Positions 1-8,870 of a DNA stretch of 64,000 nucleotides are shown here, piece by piece. The position numbers and the translations under genes were made by a program. Origin of the DNA: CAVOHU01 sp963843385 (GTDB taxonomy: Bacteria; Acidobacteriota; Vicinamibacteria; Vicinamibacterales; JAKQTR01); contig CAWJJY010000001.1 in the NCBI GenBank assembly GCA_963843385.1, positions 320,145 to 384,144 on the forward strand. The letters run 5' to 3'. The notes beneath the pieces are model-generated. The model worked only from the letters and a program-made list of their open reading frames with translations, was not told the origin of the DNA and searched no databases. How positions within the stretch are numbered: position 1 is the stretch's first letter; each line of letters opens with the position of its first letter.

Positions 1-30
1 GCTAGTATGGGTTGGCGACCGGCGGGAAGG

Positions 31-70
31 GCTTGGGGCCTGGGGCTCGTGGCTTGGGGCTAGGTGGTGG
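31..70. repeat. G-rich short tandem repeat
   Basis: This run repeats a GGCTTGGGG/CCTGGGG unit several times on the + strand and has no coding character. Similar units on the other strand (AAGCCTCCAGCC) occur near 53190-53220 and 55490-55506, so this looks like a recurring intergenic simple repeat in this genome. Nothing else is recognisable before tadA. Confidence 0.5.
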
Positions 71-177
71 GCGCCGGGGACCTGGCGCTGGTGGGCTCAT
101 GGCGGCGCGACATGTCGCCAGCCAGGCAATGAGCGATGCCGTTGGCCGGAATCCGATCGCCGGAGCGGAGTCCTGTT

Positions 178-633
178 GTGACGCACGACGAGTTCATGCT
201 CCTGGCGCTGGACCACGCACGGAGGGCGCTCGACGCTGGCGAAGTGCCCATCGGGGCCATCGTCGTCCTCGACGGGCAGGTTGTCGGCCGGGGCTTCAAC
301 CAACCGATCGGTGCGACCGATCCCACGGCCCATGCCGAGATCGTGGCGCTGCGCGAGGCCGCGCGCACGGTGGGCAACTACCGCCTGACCGGCGCGACCC
401 TGTATGTGACGCTCGAACCGTGCCTCATGTGCGTCGGAGCGATGGTCCACGCGCGAGTCGGCACGCTGGTGTATGGCGCGGCGGAACCGAAAACGGGAGC
501 GATCGTCTCGACCTGCCAGGCGCACGAAAACGCATTTCTCAATCACCGGTTCGACGTCATCGCCGGAATTCTCGACGAGCCGTGCCGCGCGATCGTGCAG
601 GAGTTCTTCAAGGGCAGACGGGCCAAGGTATAA
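178..633 (+). CDS. tadA: tRNA-specific adenosine deaminase TadA
   Basis: This enzyme deaminates the wobble adenosine of tRNA-Arg(ACG) to inosine, using a zinc-activated water. The zinc/catalytic signature is complete: PTAHAEIVALREAA (His ligand and catalytic Glu) followed by PCLMCVGA (two Cys ligands), in the order and spacing of the cytidine/deoxycytidylate deaminase fold. From the GTG at 178 the protein is 151 aa, normal for bacterial TadA. An ATG at 136 would add 14 residues of unlikely sequence, so I prefer GTG 178, although no strong ribosome binding site decides it. The stop codon overlaps the probable -10 box of the following tRNA gene. A broader nucleoside deaminase role is possible, but TadA is the best fit. 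Confidence 0.9.
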   Translation: MTHDEFMLLALDHARRALDAGEVPIGAIVVLDGQVVGRGFNQPIGATDPTAHAEIVALREAARTVGNYRLTGATLYVTLEPCLMCVGAMVHARVGTLVYGAAEPKTGAIVSTCQAHENAFLNHRFDVIAGILDEPCRAIVQEFFKGRRAKV

Positions 634-634
634 T
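606..634 (+). promoter_or_regulatory. Probable sigma-70 promoter of tRNA-Ser(CGA)
   Basis: A perfect TATAAT lies at 629-634, overlapping the TAA stop of tadA. It would place the transcription start near 641, a few bases before the tRNA at 646. The -35 is weak (CTTCAA at 606-611, 17-base spacer). Confidence 0.55.
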
Positions 635-645
635 AATTATTCTGC

Positions 646-736
646 GGAGAGGTACCGAAGTGGTTGTAACGGGGGCGCCTCGAAAGCGTCTTGTCGGGTG
701 ACCGGCACGGGGGTTCGAATCCCCCCCTCTCCGCCA
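646..736 (+). tRNA. tRNA-Ser(CGA)
   Basis: The acceptor stem GGAGAGG (646-652) pairs with CCTCTCC (726-732), followed by discriminator G and an encoded CCA. The anticodon loop reads CTCGAAA, giving anticodon CGA. A long variable arm and the T-arm GGGTTCGAATCCC are present, as expected of a class II serine tRNA. It decodes UCG. Confidence 0.95.
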
Positions 737-801
737 CCTTTCGCTCACATGTCAAGCGAAAGGTCCCGCGCCGAAGCGGCCAGAGCCGCGAAGCCGGGAA
801 A

Positions 802-1042
802 CATCCATCCTTCGCTCAACCTCGGTCTGATACTTGCCTCGGTTGAGCTTCGGCTGGCAAGCCATCCGTTATCCGAATTTCGGTCTGCTCCCATTTCGGT
901 TGAACTACGGCTCGCAAGCCATCCGTAACTGAAGTCCTTCGCGGAGGTTGTCCGCCGCAGCCGCGAAGGCGGGCGTACCATCCACCCTTCGCTCGACCTC
1001 GGTGTGATACCTGCCTCGGTTGAGCTTCGCCTGGCAAGCCCA
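802..1042 (+). repeat. Degenerate ~60-bp direct repeats
   Basis: Two well-conserved copies lie at about 804-863 and 979-1040. They share CTTCGCTC, CCTCGGT.TGATAC, TGCCTCGGTTGAGCTTCG and CTGGCAAGCC. A more diverged copy lies between them (about 867-930, with TTCGGTTGAACTACGGCTCG). The whole gap from the tRNA (736) to the peptidase stop (1152) shows no gene. Function unknown. Confidence 0.7.
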
Positions 1043-1151
1043 GTACAGACAGAGGCTGTCACGCCCTGGCCCGCTTGCCCCGCCGTAGCTCGTGCAGCTC
1101 AGGCGGGAAGGGCGAAGGCGGACAGCCCTCTCATTCACCCTGCGCGACGCG

Positions 1152-3296
1152 CTACTTCCTCTTCGGAGCAGGCGCGACGGGCGCCGGCTTCGCCACGAGC
1201 TTGATCGATCCGGCTGTCTCGCGCGCACGCAGGACTGCCATCACGTCCTTCAGGGGCAGCGGGGTGAATTCGCCGGAAAGAAAGTCGCGTATCTCCAGCA
1301 CCGTCATGTGCTTGTTGAGCAGTGCGCCGAGTTCCGAGTTGAACTCGGTGGGCAGACTCGGACCGCCCGCGCCGCGCCCTCGTCCTCCACCACCGCCTCC
1401 GCCACCCGCACCTCTGCCTCCGGCGCCGGCGGCGGGTGGAACCACCTCGACCAGGAGGTTGGCGGCTTCCTTCTCTTCGGCCGACAGCACCGGTTCGGTC
1501 ACGGCAGGCGGCAGGATCACGTTGCGCTGTGCGGCCTGCAGCCTGTAGGCGGCCGTCACTTCGTCGAGCAGCGCCGCCGCGCGCTTGTCGATGAGCGGCT
1601 CGAACACCGCCGTCTTCTTCTTGCCGGCCTCGACGTCGGTGTACATGACGCTGGCCGATCGCACGACGCCCTTCTCGACGATGGCTGCGTGCTGCACGGC
1701 GACGCGTGCCTCGCGGAACGCCGCGGGTAATGCCGTGGCGTCTGGCGCGTCGGCGAGATACCCGAGGCCCTTGGTGTGCGACTCGCCCATCCGCGCCAGC
1801 CCGCGCCCGAGGTTCTCGTTGACGACCCGGGCCGCCACATCATCGCTGCCGCTTGCGAGCACCGCCAGGGAACCGAGGCCGACCGCCGCCGCGCGTTTCG
1901 ATTGCGTCGAGTCGAGCTTGTCGGGCGTGTCCTCGGACGAGTGGTAGTTCATGTCCGGCCACGTGATGAACATGACGGCGGGAATCCCGTTCTGCATGTA
2001 GGTGGCGTGATCGGAGGAGCCGTAGTGTTTGTCGATCTTGATGTAGAACGCGTCCCGGCTGCCCCTCACCGATTCGACCGGCTGCGATGGCAGGTAGCCG
2101 TTGCCGCGGAAACGCACGCGCTCGCGTGAGATGTCGGCCACGTACTCCATCATGCTCTGCGCGATGTCGTTGAGGTACGACGGGAAGCTGTTTGGCGTCC
2201 GCTGCAGGATCCAGTAGCTGCGGCTCGCGCTCACGCGGAGCGACTCCATGTCGAAGTTCAGGTCGCCGATGATGCGTGCCTTCTTCTCGGGGTGCGCGTT
2301 GAGCCAGTAGTTGGTGCCGCTGATCTCGGCCAGCCACTGGAAGTTGATCGTCCGCTTCGGCCGAGGCAGTTTCCCTTCCTTGATGAGCTTGATGTAGGCG
2401 CGGCCGATCTCGAGCGTGAGAGCGCAGCCGGAGTTGTCGTCGTTGGCGCCCTGCTTGATGACGCCCTCGTAGAGGTGCCCGCCGATCGCGACTTCCTGCG
2501 TCGTGCTGCCGTCGCCGGGAATTTCGGCGTGCACGACCTCGCTGCGCGTTGGCACCTGCACGCTCTTGACGATCGACCGCAGCGTGATCTTGTCGCCCCG
2601 CGCGAGCAGGGCCTGCAGCTCGCCGGCCGTGCGCGGCGTCACGTTCCAGGCGGAGGTGCCTTCCTTGCTGGCGTTCACCGTCGTTGAAACCACCGCGCCG
2701 GGATACTCGAGCGCCCGCTGGATGCCGAGCTGGCTCAAGCCCACCACGCCGACCGCACCCTTGGCAATAGCCTGGCTGTAGATCTGGCCGAGGCCGCTCA
2801 CAGACTGGGCCGACAGCACGAACTTGCCCGTCAGGTCCTTGTTGGCAAAATCCGCCGCCGTGCCGGCGCCGATGTCGACCAGCTCGCCGCTGACATCACC
2901 GTTCGAGTTGAGCGAGGCGAGCGAGAGCGCCAGGTCGTGGATGTCGTACAGCTTGACCGACTTCGGCGCGGTCATCCACAGCTCGCCCTGCGTCGGCTGC
3001 CACGCCTGCCCGTTGGCAAAGCTCTCGACGGAGACGTTCTCGAATCCGTACTCCTTGGCCAGCCGGACCATCACGTCCGTTTCCAGGAAGTGGCCCTTGT
3101 ATTCCTCGGGCGGACGCACGCGTTGATACGGTTCCATCAGGAGCACGCTGTGCAGAACGCGTTCGCCAGAAACTTCGTTGAGGATTGCGGTCATCTCGGA
3201 TTGCGGCAGGAGCGTCCGGTCTTCGCGTTCTTGCGCCGGCAGGACCGCCACCAGTGTGATAACGGCCAGCCCGGCTCCGACGATCAGCTTGTTCAT
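1152..3296 (-). CDS. Secreted M28-family zinc aminopeptidase
   Basis: A probable exported dinuclear-zinc aminopeptidase or carboxypeptidase. The start at 3296 gives MNKLIVGAGLAVITLVAV, a clear signal peptide, with AGGAGG just upstream; an in-frame ATG at 3350 would lengthen it without support. A protease-associated-like region occupies roughly residues 120-260. The M28 core follows: GGHLYEG and NDDNSGCA (His and bridging Asp), WLAEISGTNY (Glu), NFDME (Asp/Glu) and SSDHATYM (His). A glycine/arginine-rich linker precedes the C-terminal ~60 residues, which end in a proline/lysine-rich tail. At 714 aa it is long for the family because of this added C-terminal part. Nearby genes give no substrate clue. 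Confidence 0.85.
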   Translation of the reverse strand: MNKLIVGAGLAVITLVAVLPAQEREDRTLLPQSEMTAILNEVSGERVLHSVLLMEPYQRVRPPEEYKGHFLETDVMVRLAKEYGFENVSVESFANGQAWQPTQGELWMTAPKSVKLYDIHDLALSLASLNSNGDVSGELVDIGAGTAADFANKDLTGKFVLSAQSVSGLGQIYSQAIAKGAVGVVGLSQLGIQRALEYPGAVVSTTVNASKEGTSAWNVTPRTAGELQALLARGDKITLRSIVKSVQVPTRSEVVHAEIPGDGSTTQEVAIGGHLYEGVIKQGANDDNSGCALTLEIGRAYIKLIKEGKLPRPKRTINFQWLAEISGTNYWLNAHPEKKARIIGDLNFDMESLRVSASRSYWILQRTPNSFPSYLNDIAQSMMEYVADISRERVRFRGNGYLPSQPVESVRGSRDAFYIKIDKHYGSSDHATYMQNGIPAVMFITWPDMNYHSSEDTPDKLDSTQSKRAAAVGLGSLAVLASGSDDVAARVVNENLGRGLARMGESHTKGLGYLADAPDATALPAAFREARVAVQHAAIVEKGVVRSASVMYTDVEAGKKKTAVFEPLIDKRAAALLDEVTAAYRLQAAQRNVILPPAVTEPVLSAEEKEAANLLVEVVPPAAGAGGRGAGGGGGGGGRGRGAGGPSLPTEFNSELGALLNKHMTVLEIRDFLSGEFTPLPLKDVMAVLRARETAGSIKLVAKPAPVAPAPKRK

Positions 3297-3350
3297 GCGC
3301 CCTCCTGAAAATTGGCGTGCGGGGCATCTTACGGCAACCCGCCCATTCAC

Positions 3351-3655
3351 ACAATCGGCGCATTCGGGAAACGCTGACGGCCGGCAGGTCGCCTGCGTGG
3401 CGGCGAGGACTCAGTCCTTCGATTCACAAGTTCGGTGACGAGCTTGTTCCGTCAGGACTAAGTGCTGAGCGAGCGTTTTCACCGGTTGCCGAGCACGAAA
3501 ACGCCACTGTATATGCGAGTCGAAGCACTTAGGTGGGAAATACAGGCCCTCGAGATCCTCCTGCCAGGCGCCAGAGCGGCAAAGTAGATTGAAGGCGGCA
3601 GCCGCCTATCCGGGCGATTGGCTCGATTGCCCGCGCAGTGCAGTAGACTCGGATC
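3351..3655. other. Intergenic region between divergent genes
   Basis: About 300 bases with no gene I can support. The only notable structure is the nested inverted repeat at 3458-3532. Promoters of both flanking genes should lie here, but I see no convincing boxes. Confidence 0.5.
3458..3532. repeat. Nested inverted repeat, possible small palindromic element
   Basis: The outer arms CTAAGTGCT (3458-3466) and AGCACTTAG (3524-3532) are perfect complements. Inside them, GCGTTTTC (3473-3480) and GAAAACGC (3497-3504) are also perfect complements. Two perfect nested stems within 75 bp are unlikely by chance. It could be a tiny MITE-like element or a regulatory structure upstream of the ParB-like gene. 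No flanking target duplication is evident. Confidence 0.55.
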
Positions 3656-4603
3656 ATGGTCAAGAAACGCGCGCCCCGGAGAAAGAAAGCTGCCGCCGGC
3701 TCGGTCGGTCTCGCGCCGGCCGACACGCGACCCGGCTCGAACGCGGTGCTGGCGCGACTCGCCAGCGACGTCGAGGCGGACGGCGGCTCCGTGATCGGCT
3801 CGTACCTCGATCCGTTCGGCGGGCGCGGGCTCCTGGTGGCCGCGCTGCCGATCGACCGCGTCGACCCGACGCCCTACCAGCGCGACGCGTCCGACACGCA
3901 CGTCAAACGGCTGATGACGGTCATCGAGAAGATCGGCCGCTTCCTGGACCCCCTCATCGTCATGCGCCAGGACGACCGGTACTGGACGCCCAACGGCAAC
4001 CACCGCCTGCAGGCGATGAAGAAGCTCGGCGCGAAGAGTGTCGTCGCGCTGGTCGTGCCAGAGGCCGAGGTGGCGTTCAAGATTCTCGCGCTCAACACCG
4101 AGAAGGCGCACAACCTCCGTGAGAAATCGCTCGAGACGCTCCGCATGGCGCGCGCGATGCCGCCATCCGATCCCGAGGGCGAGCACGCATTCGAGTTCGA
4201 GCAGGCGCCGTTTCTCACCCTGGGCTTCTGCTACGAGCAGCGGCCGCGCTTCAGCGGCGGCGCCTACCAGTCCGTCCTGAGGCGCATCGAGGAGTTTCTC
4301 GACATGCCGCTCAAGAAGGCTCTCGCCGAGCGAGAGAAGCGTGCGGCGCGGATTCTCGACATCGACGACAAGGTCACCGGAATCATCGCAGTCCTGAAGG
4401 AGCGCGGGCTGACGAGCCCGTACCTGCGCCCGTTCGTCGTCGCGCGGATCAACCCGATCCGATTCTCGAAGGCCGAATCGTTCGACTTCGACGACGTGCT
4501 GGAGAAGATGAAGAAGGGGGCGGCGAAGTTCAACACGGATCGCGTCAAACAGGAAGACATCGCGCGGATGGGCGGAGGGCCTGTCGAGGAAGAAGGTCCC
4601 TAG
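3656..4603 (+). CDS. ParB/Srx-fold nuclease-like protein
   Basis: A 315-aa protein with a lysine/arginine-rich N-terminus (MVKKRAPRRKK) followed by a ParB N-terminal-type domain at about residues 60-140: YQRDASDTHVKRLMTVIEKI, LDPLIV, and GNHRLQAMKKLG, which corresponds to the GxRR/GNHR loop of the ParB/sulfiredoxin fold. There is no recognisable ParB helix-turn-helix or dimerisation domain, no parA neighbour and no parS-like site, so it is unlikely to be the chromosome-segregation ParB. Such stand-alone ParB-fold proteins can be CTPases or nucleases; the role here is unknown. Confidence 0.7.
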   Translation: MVKKRAPRRKKAAAGSVGLAPADTRPGSNAVLARLASDVEADGGSVIGSYLDPFGGRGLLVAALPIDRVDPTPYQRDASDTHVKRLMTVIEKIGRFLDPLIVMRQDDRYWTPNGNHRLQAMKKLGAKSVVALVVPEAEVAFKILALNTEKAHNLREKSLETLRMARAMPPSDPEGEHAFEFEQAPFLTLGFCYEQRPRFSGGAYQSVLRRIEEFLDMPLKKALAEREKRAARILDIDDKVTGIIAVLKERGLTSPYLRPFVVARINPIRFSKAESFDFDDVLEKMKKGAAKFNTDRVKQEDIARMGGGPVEEEGP

Positions 4604-4677
4604 TCGGCCCCTGGGGCCTTGAATCCCCGCCCTCGATGTAGCATCAGGTAGAGGAACAGAACAGGAGGAGCCCGTTC

Positions 4678-5160
4678 ATGAACGTCGAATACCTGCGCCG
4701 CGTGTTCACCCGGGATGCCTCGACCCTGCGCGACGAACTGCTTGCGTACCCCGACGAGACACAGATCTGGGCAATGCCTCCCGGAACGAAGAACCCCGCG
4801 GGCTCACTGGTGCTGCACCTCTGCGGCAACCTCCAGTATTTCGTGGGCGCTCAATTCGGAGGCACCGGATACGTCAGGAACCGCGACGCCGAGTTCAGCC
4901 GGAGAGACGTACCACGGGCGGAACTGCTGGCCGAGTGCGACGCCGCCCTCGAGGCGGTCAACCGCGGATTTGAGGCCCTGACCGACGAAGCCCTCTCGAA
5001 GCCGTTCGCGGTTCCCCTGGCGGGCGCAACGCTGCCGACCGGACTGGCGCTGCTTCACATGGCGACCCACCTGGCGTACCACCTCGGCCAGATCGACTAC
5101 CACCGGCGGCTGGTGACCGGAGAATACGGCGCGGTCAAGGCACTGCCGATTCCGGTCTGA
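4678..5160 (+). CDS. DinB-family protein
   Basis: A 160-aa four-helix-bundle protein of the DinB/YfiT superfamily, whose members bind a divalent metal through three histidines and often act as thiol-dependent transferases. Visible His candidates are HLCGNLQYFVGAQF near residue 44 and the C-terminal HMATHLAYHLGQIDYHRR. An AGGAGG site lies just before the ATG. A second, unrelated DinB-like gene is at 20843-21394. The reaction cannot be read from the sequence. Confidence 0.8.
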   Translation: MNVEYLRRVFTRDASTLRDELLAYPDETQIWAMPPGTKNPAGSLVLHLCGNLQYFVGAQFGGTGYVRNRDAEFSRRDVPRAELLAECDAALEAVNRGFEALTDEALSKPFAVPLAGATLPTGLALLHMATHLAYHLGQIDYHRRLVTGEYGAVKALPIPV

Positions 5161-5200
5161 CAGGCGCTCGTGAGTCGAGAGCGCTCGCGACCCGCTGCGG

Positions 5201-5228
5201 TTGCCGCACAGGTGGCGTCTGCTACACT
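5201..5228 (+). promoter_or_regulatory. Probable promoter with a very short leader
   Basis: TTGCCG (5201-5206) and TACACT (5223-5228) are separated by 16 bases. The expected transcription start is only a few bases before the ATG at 5238, and I see no Shine-Dalgarno, so the next gene may be translated from a near-leaderless message. Confidence 0.45.
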
Positions 5229-5237
5229 TCGAAAAAG

Positions 5238-6641
5238 ATGTCCCGGGCCAGTGCAGACGAAGCGTTCGCGCGCGGCCTGTCCGAATACCAGGCACGGCGC
5301 TTCGAGTCGGCGGCGTCGCATTTCCGGGCGGCGCTCGCTCGCAGCCCGCGCCACGCCGAAGCGCTCCATCACCTCGGCCTCGTCACCCAGCTCACGGGCC
5401 ACCCTCGTCTCGCACTGCCGATCCTGCAGCAGTCCGTCGCCGCCAAGCCGCGCGACGCGATCTACGCGCTGAACCTCGGGAACCTGTTCTACCAGCTGGG
5501 CCGCTTCTCCGACGCCATCGACCACTGGAAACGCGCGGCCCGGATCAAACCCGCCTTCGAAGACGCCTGGAACAACATCGGCCTCCTTCTCTTCGAGAGA
5601 GGCGATCACGGCGGGGCGGCCGAGGCGTTTCACCGTCTCACGAAGCTGAATCCGGTGTCGTCTGAGGCATTTCGCCGCCTGGGTCAATCGCTGCGCGGCG
5701 AGGGACGGCCGGCGGAGGCCCGTGAGGCCCTCCAGCGCGCACGGGCGTTGACGCGGGATCCAGATGCCTTGAAGCAATTCGGCTGCGCCCGGGCAGTCGC
5801 GGGCCGACCCGAGGCAGCCATTCGCGCGTTTCGACGAGCGGTCAGGATTTCGCCCGAACGTGCTGATCTGCACTACGAGCTCGCCGACGCGTTTCTGGAT
5901 GCGGGACGGCCCGACGACGCCCGCAGGGCATGCCGGCGGGTCCTGGCGCTCGACGCCTCGCACTGGTCCGCCCGCGTTCTTCTGGCCGTGCTCGACGGCC
6001 AGTCGCCATCGACGCTTCCACCCGAACACGTCAAAGCGCAGTTCGATAGTTTCGCGCCACGTTTTGAGCGACACCTGGTCGAGGAGCTGAACTATCGCGG
6101 CCCGGAACTCCTCGTACGTGCGGTGAAGAGCGTCTTGCCTGTCGGGAAACGGCGAGGGAGATGGTTGCGGGTTCTCGATGCGGGCTGCGGCACAGGCCTG
6201 GCCGCGCCGCTGCTCAGGCCGATCGCGAACCGCCTGTCGGGCGTGGACCTGTCGCCGGGCATGCTGGCGCGCGCTCGCGAACGCCGGCTGTACGACGCCT
6301 TGATCGCCGGCGACCTGGTCGGGGCGATGAGGCGCCGCCCTCGACGATTCGACCTCGTGTTTGCGGCGGACGTGTTCATCTACGTCGGCGAACTGGCGGG
6401 CCCGTTTCGGGCGGCGCACCGTGCTCTCGTAGCGCGAGGGCTGCTGGCATTCACGGCGGAGACGGCGGATGGAAACGGCTGCCACCTCCAGCCGAGCCAG
6501 CGCTACACGCACTCCCTCGCCTACATCCGACAGACCGCCCGCCAGAGCGGCTTCGCGGTCCGACGGCTGCGAACCGCCACGCTGCGTTATGAGTACGGCG
6601 CGCCGGTGCACGCCGCCATCGTCGTGCTCCAGAAAACGTGA
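5238..6641 (+). CDS. TPR-repeat SAM-dependent methyltransferase
   Basis: A 467-aa fusion. Roughly residues 1-255 are tandem tetratricopeptide repeats (FARGLSEYQARRFESAASHF, ALHHLGLVTQ, NLGNLFYQLGRFSDAIDHW). Residues about 270-467 are a class I methyltransferase with motif I VLDAGCGTGLAAPLLRP (about 311-327), GVDLSPGM, and DLVFAADVFIYVGEL as the motif IV region. The TPR part presumably presents a protein partner to the methylase; the substrate is unknown. A paralogue of exactly the same length and domain order lies at 34436-35839, next to the peptide-export locus. The flanking genes here share no obvious pathway with it. Confidence 0.85.
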   Translation: MSRASADEAFARGLSEYQARRFESAASHFRAALARSPRHAEALHHLGLVTQLTGHPRLALPILQQSVAAKPRDAIYALNLGNLFYQLGRFSDAIDHWKRAARIKPAFEDAWNNIGLLLFERGDHGGAAEAFHRLTKLNPVSSEAFRRLGQSLRGEGRPAEAREALQRARALTRDPDALKQFGCARAVAGRPEAAIRAFRRAVRISPERADLHYELADAFLDAGRPDDARRACRRVLALDASHWSARVLLAVLDGQSPSTLPPEHVKAQFDSFAPRFERHLVEELNYRGPELLVRAVKSVLPVGKRRGRWLRVLDAGCGTGLAAPLLRPIANRLSGVDLSPGMLARARERRLYDALIAGDLVGAMRRRPRRFDLVFAADVFIYVGELAGPFRAAHRALVARGLLAFTAETADGNGCHLQPSQRYTHSLAYIRQTARQSGFAVRRLRTATLRYEYGAPVHAAIVVLQKT

Positions 6642-6666
6642 GGCAGCGGTTTCCGGGCCGAGGCTG

Positions 6667-7533
6667 TTACGCCGGCTGGCCCGCGAGGAAGCGCCTGATG
6701 AACGACCGGAAACCGGTTGGCGCACGGCCGAGAATCGCCGAGAGCACCAGCGGATTGCCGCCAGGATAACCGTGCTCGTCGTAGTGGCGGCACATCTTCA
6801 GATACGCCTCGATCGCCCAGGGCTTCCAGCCGCGCGTGCGAGCCGCGTCGGCCCACTCGCTGCCGTCGCGCGTCCCGGCGGCTATGGGGCGGCCCCACTC
6901 CTCGGAGAGGACCACCGCCATTTCCGCACGGGTCAGCGAATCGGGACCGCACAGCTCATAGGTCCCTCCCCTGAGGCGGGGCTCGGTGAGCACCAGGGCC
7001 GCGGCCTCGCCGAGGTCCTCCGTGTCGAGGAGGCTGATCCTCCGATCCGGCGAGAACGGTTCGCGCCACACCCCACGGTCGCGAATGGCCGCCCAGTCGT
7101 TTGCGATATTCTGCATGAACCGCGATGGCTGCAGGATCGTGAAGGGGAGCCCGGACTCGATCACGGCCTCTTCGACGAGGAGCTTGCTCCAGTGATGGTC
7201 CATCTTCCGCATCTGCGGGTGGAACGCCGAGCTGAACACGAAATGGCCAACGCCGGCGGCGCGGGCTGCCGCCACGACGCGCAGGCCGATCGCCGCGGCA
7301 TCCTCGGTAAACGCCGGCGGAACGTGAAACACCGCGTCGGCGCCTTCCACGGCGCTGCCGAGGTCGGCGTCGTTTCGGAAATCGCCGAGCACGGTCTCCT
7401 GAACGCCAATCGCAGCGAGTCGATTGGCTGAGGCCTCGCTCGAGGTCATCGCACGAATCCGCGCTCCGCGTTTGACGAGCTGGCGGATGGTCGGAATGCC
7501 GACCCGTCCCGAAGCCCCGATGATGACGATCAC
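6667..7533 (-). CDS. NmrA-like NAD(P)-binding oxidoreductase
   Basis: A 288-aa atypical short-chain dehydrogenase of the NmrA/NAD(P)H-binding group. The N-terminus MIVIIGASGRVGIPTIRQLV contains the GxSGxxG dinucleotide-binding loop; an Arg follows in RGARIRAMTSS, consistent with NADP preference. No YxxxK catalytic pair typical of classical SDRs is evident, so it may act as a redox sensor or a reductase such as an NAD(P)H:quinone reductase. It converges with the TPR-methyltransferase gene (25 bases apart). Confidence 0.8.
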   Translation of the reverse strand: MIVIIGASGRVGIPTIRQLVKRGARIRAMTSSEASANRLAAIGVQETVLGDFRNDADLGSAVEGADAVFHVPPAFTEDAAAIGLRVVAAARAAGVGHFVFSSAFHPQMRKMDHHWSKLLVEEAVIESGLPFTILQPSRFMQNIANDWAAIRDRGVWREPFSPDRRISLLDTEDLGEAAALVLTEPRLRGGTYELCGPDSLTRAEMAVVLSEEWGRPIAAGTRDGSEWADAARTRGWKPWAIEAYLKMCRHYDEHGYPGGNPLVLSAILGRAPTGFRSFIRRFLAGQPA

Positions 7534-7640
7534 GACTGTGCCTCCCGTGTGAAGGGGGAAACCCGCCCATCGATCACGACTTTACGACATCCGGCCGCAC
7601 CCCTCAGGCGATACTATGACGCAGGAGGAATCATCTGATC

Positions 7641-8669
7641 ATGCGTGTCGTGAGACTCGTTGAGCAAAAGAAGCCCGTTGCCCTCCAGCAGATCGACGTT
7701 CCCCGGCCAGGCAGGACTGACGTGCTCGTGATGGTGAAGGCCGCGGGGATCTGCCATTCGGACGCCCATTACCGTTCCGGCGTGACCAGGACGGGGCCTC
7801 TCCCGGTCACGCTGGGTCACGAGGTCGCCGGAATCGTGGCGGAAGTTGGCTCGGATGTCACCTCGTTCAGGTCCGGTGACCGGGTGGCGGTGCACTACCT
7901 CGTCTCGTGCGGAGACTGCCACCACTGCCGCCGCGGCTTCGAGCAGTTCTGCAGCACCTGCAAGATGATCGGCAAGCACCGCGACGGCGGATGGGCCGAC
8001 TACATCTGCATGCCGGAGCGCAGCCTGTTCCTCCTGCCGCCCGAGATCTCGCTGGAGCACGGCGCGGTCATGATGTGCTCGTCGTCCACCTCGTTTCACG
8101 CGTTGAGGAAGGCACGCCTGAAGGGAGGAGAAACCGTCGCGGTTTTCGGGATCGGCGGGCTGGGCGCTTCGGCGCTGCAACTGGCAAGAGCCATGGGGGC
8201 GCTCGAGGTGTTTGCCGTGGACGTGAACCCCGTGAAGCTGGATCTCGCCGCCGCGCTCGGCGCCACGCCCATCAACGCGACAGCCGGCGATCCGGTTCAG
8301 GAGATTCGCAGGCGAACCAGTGGCCGCGGTGTCGATGTGTCCGTCGAGGTGATCGGCCTGCCCGTGACGATGAGGCAGGCCGTGCAGTCGCTGGCGGTCC
8401 AGGGCCGTGCGGCCATCGCCGGGCTGAGCGACCGCACGTTCGAGATCGCCTCCTACACGGAACTGTTGGGAACCGAGGCCGAGGTCATCGGCGTGGCCGA
8501 CCACCTGGCGCAGGAAATGCCGCTGCTCCTCGAATTCGCCCGCCAGGGAAAGCTGGACCTCACCAGGGTCATCACGCGAAAGGTGCCGCTCGACGCGGCC
8601 GTCATCGACGGCGTGCTCGACGAGCTCGACGCGTATGGGAGTCACGTCAGGACGGTGATCATCCCGTAG
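7641..8669 (+). CDS. Zinc-dependent alcohol dehydrogenase
   Basis: A 342-aa medium-chain dehydrogenase/reductase. The catalytic zinc ligands are in GICHSDAHY (Cys) and LGHEVAG (His and Glu). The structural zinc loop is CGDCHHCRRGFEQFC, with four cysteines. The Rossmann motif is GIGGLGASALQLA at about residues 170-182, followed by VDVNPVKL with an Asp at the end of beta-2, favouring NAD. The gene has an upstream GGAGG-type site and is divergent from the NmrA-like gene. The substrate is probably an alcohol or aldehyde and cannot be specified. Confidence 0.88.
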   Translation: MRVVRLVEQKKPVALQQIDVPRPGRTDVLVMVKAAGICHSDAHYRSGVTRTGPLPVTLGHEVAGIVAEVGSDVTSFRSGDRVAVHYLVSCGDCHHCRRGFEQFCSTCKMIGKHRDGGWADYICMPERSLFLLPPEISLEHGAVMMCSSSTSFHALRKARLKGGETVAVFGIGGLGASALQLARAMGALEVFAVDVNPVKLDLAAALGATPINATAGDPVQEIRRRTSGRGVDVSVEVIGLPVTMRQAVQSLAVQGRAAIAGLSDRTFEIASYTELLGTEAEVIGVADHLAQEMPLLLEFARQGKLDLTRVITRKVPLDAAVIDGVLDELDAYGSHVRTVIIP

Positions 8670-8812
8670 CGAATGCGCCCGGTCGGCGGGAGACTGCCAC
8701 TGCGCCCGCCTCCCGCCGACAGCAGCCGGGACCGACGGCCGCGTGGTCTACCGCGTCCCTCACGCTCAGCGCTCATGAATCCCGTGCGCGCACCCGGACG
8801 CCGCGGAGACGA

Positions 8813-8840
8813 TTGCTGCGAACCCGAGGGCGAGTACACT
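8813..8840 (+). promoter_or_regulatory. Probable sigma-70 promoter
   Basis: TTGCTG (8813-8818), a 16-base spacer and TACACT (8835-8840). The -10 region sits in GGCGAGTACACTT, shared exactly with the promoter region at 18339-18350. It would drive the membrane protein gene at 8920 with a leader of about 75 bases. Confidence 0.45.
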
Positions 8841-8870
8841 TGTGCCGCGTGTGACGCGCGCAGGAGTGCA

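Noticed and set aside
3656..4603. Chromosome-partitioning parB with a nearby origin
   Set aside because: Lacks the ParB HTH and C-terminal domains, parA, parS sites and DnaA-box clusters.
5097..6725. A 542-aa open frame antisense to the first TPR-methyltransferase
   Set aside because: No domain or plausible start; the + strand encodes a recognised two-domain protein.
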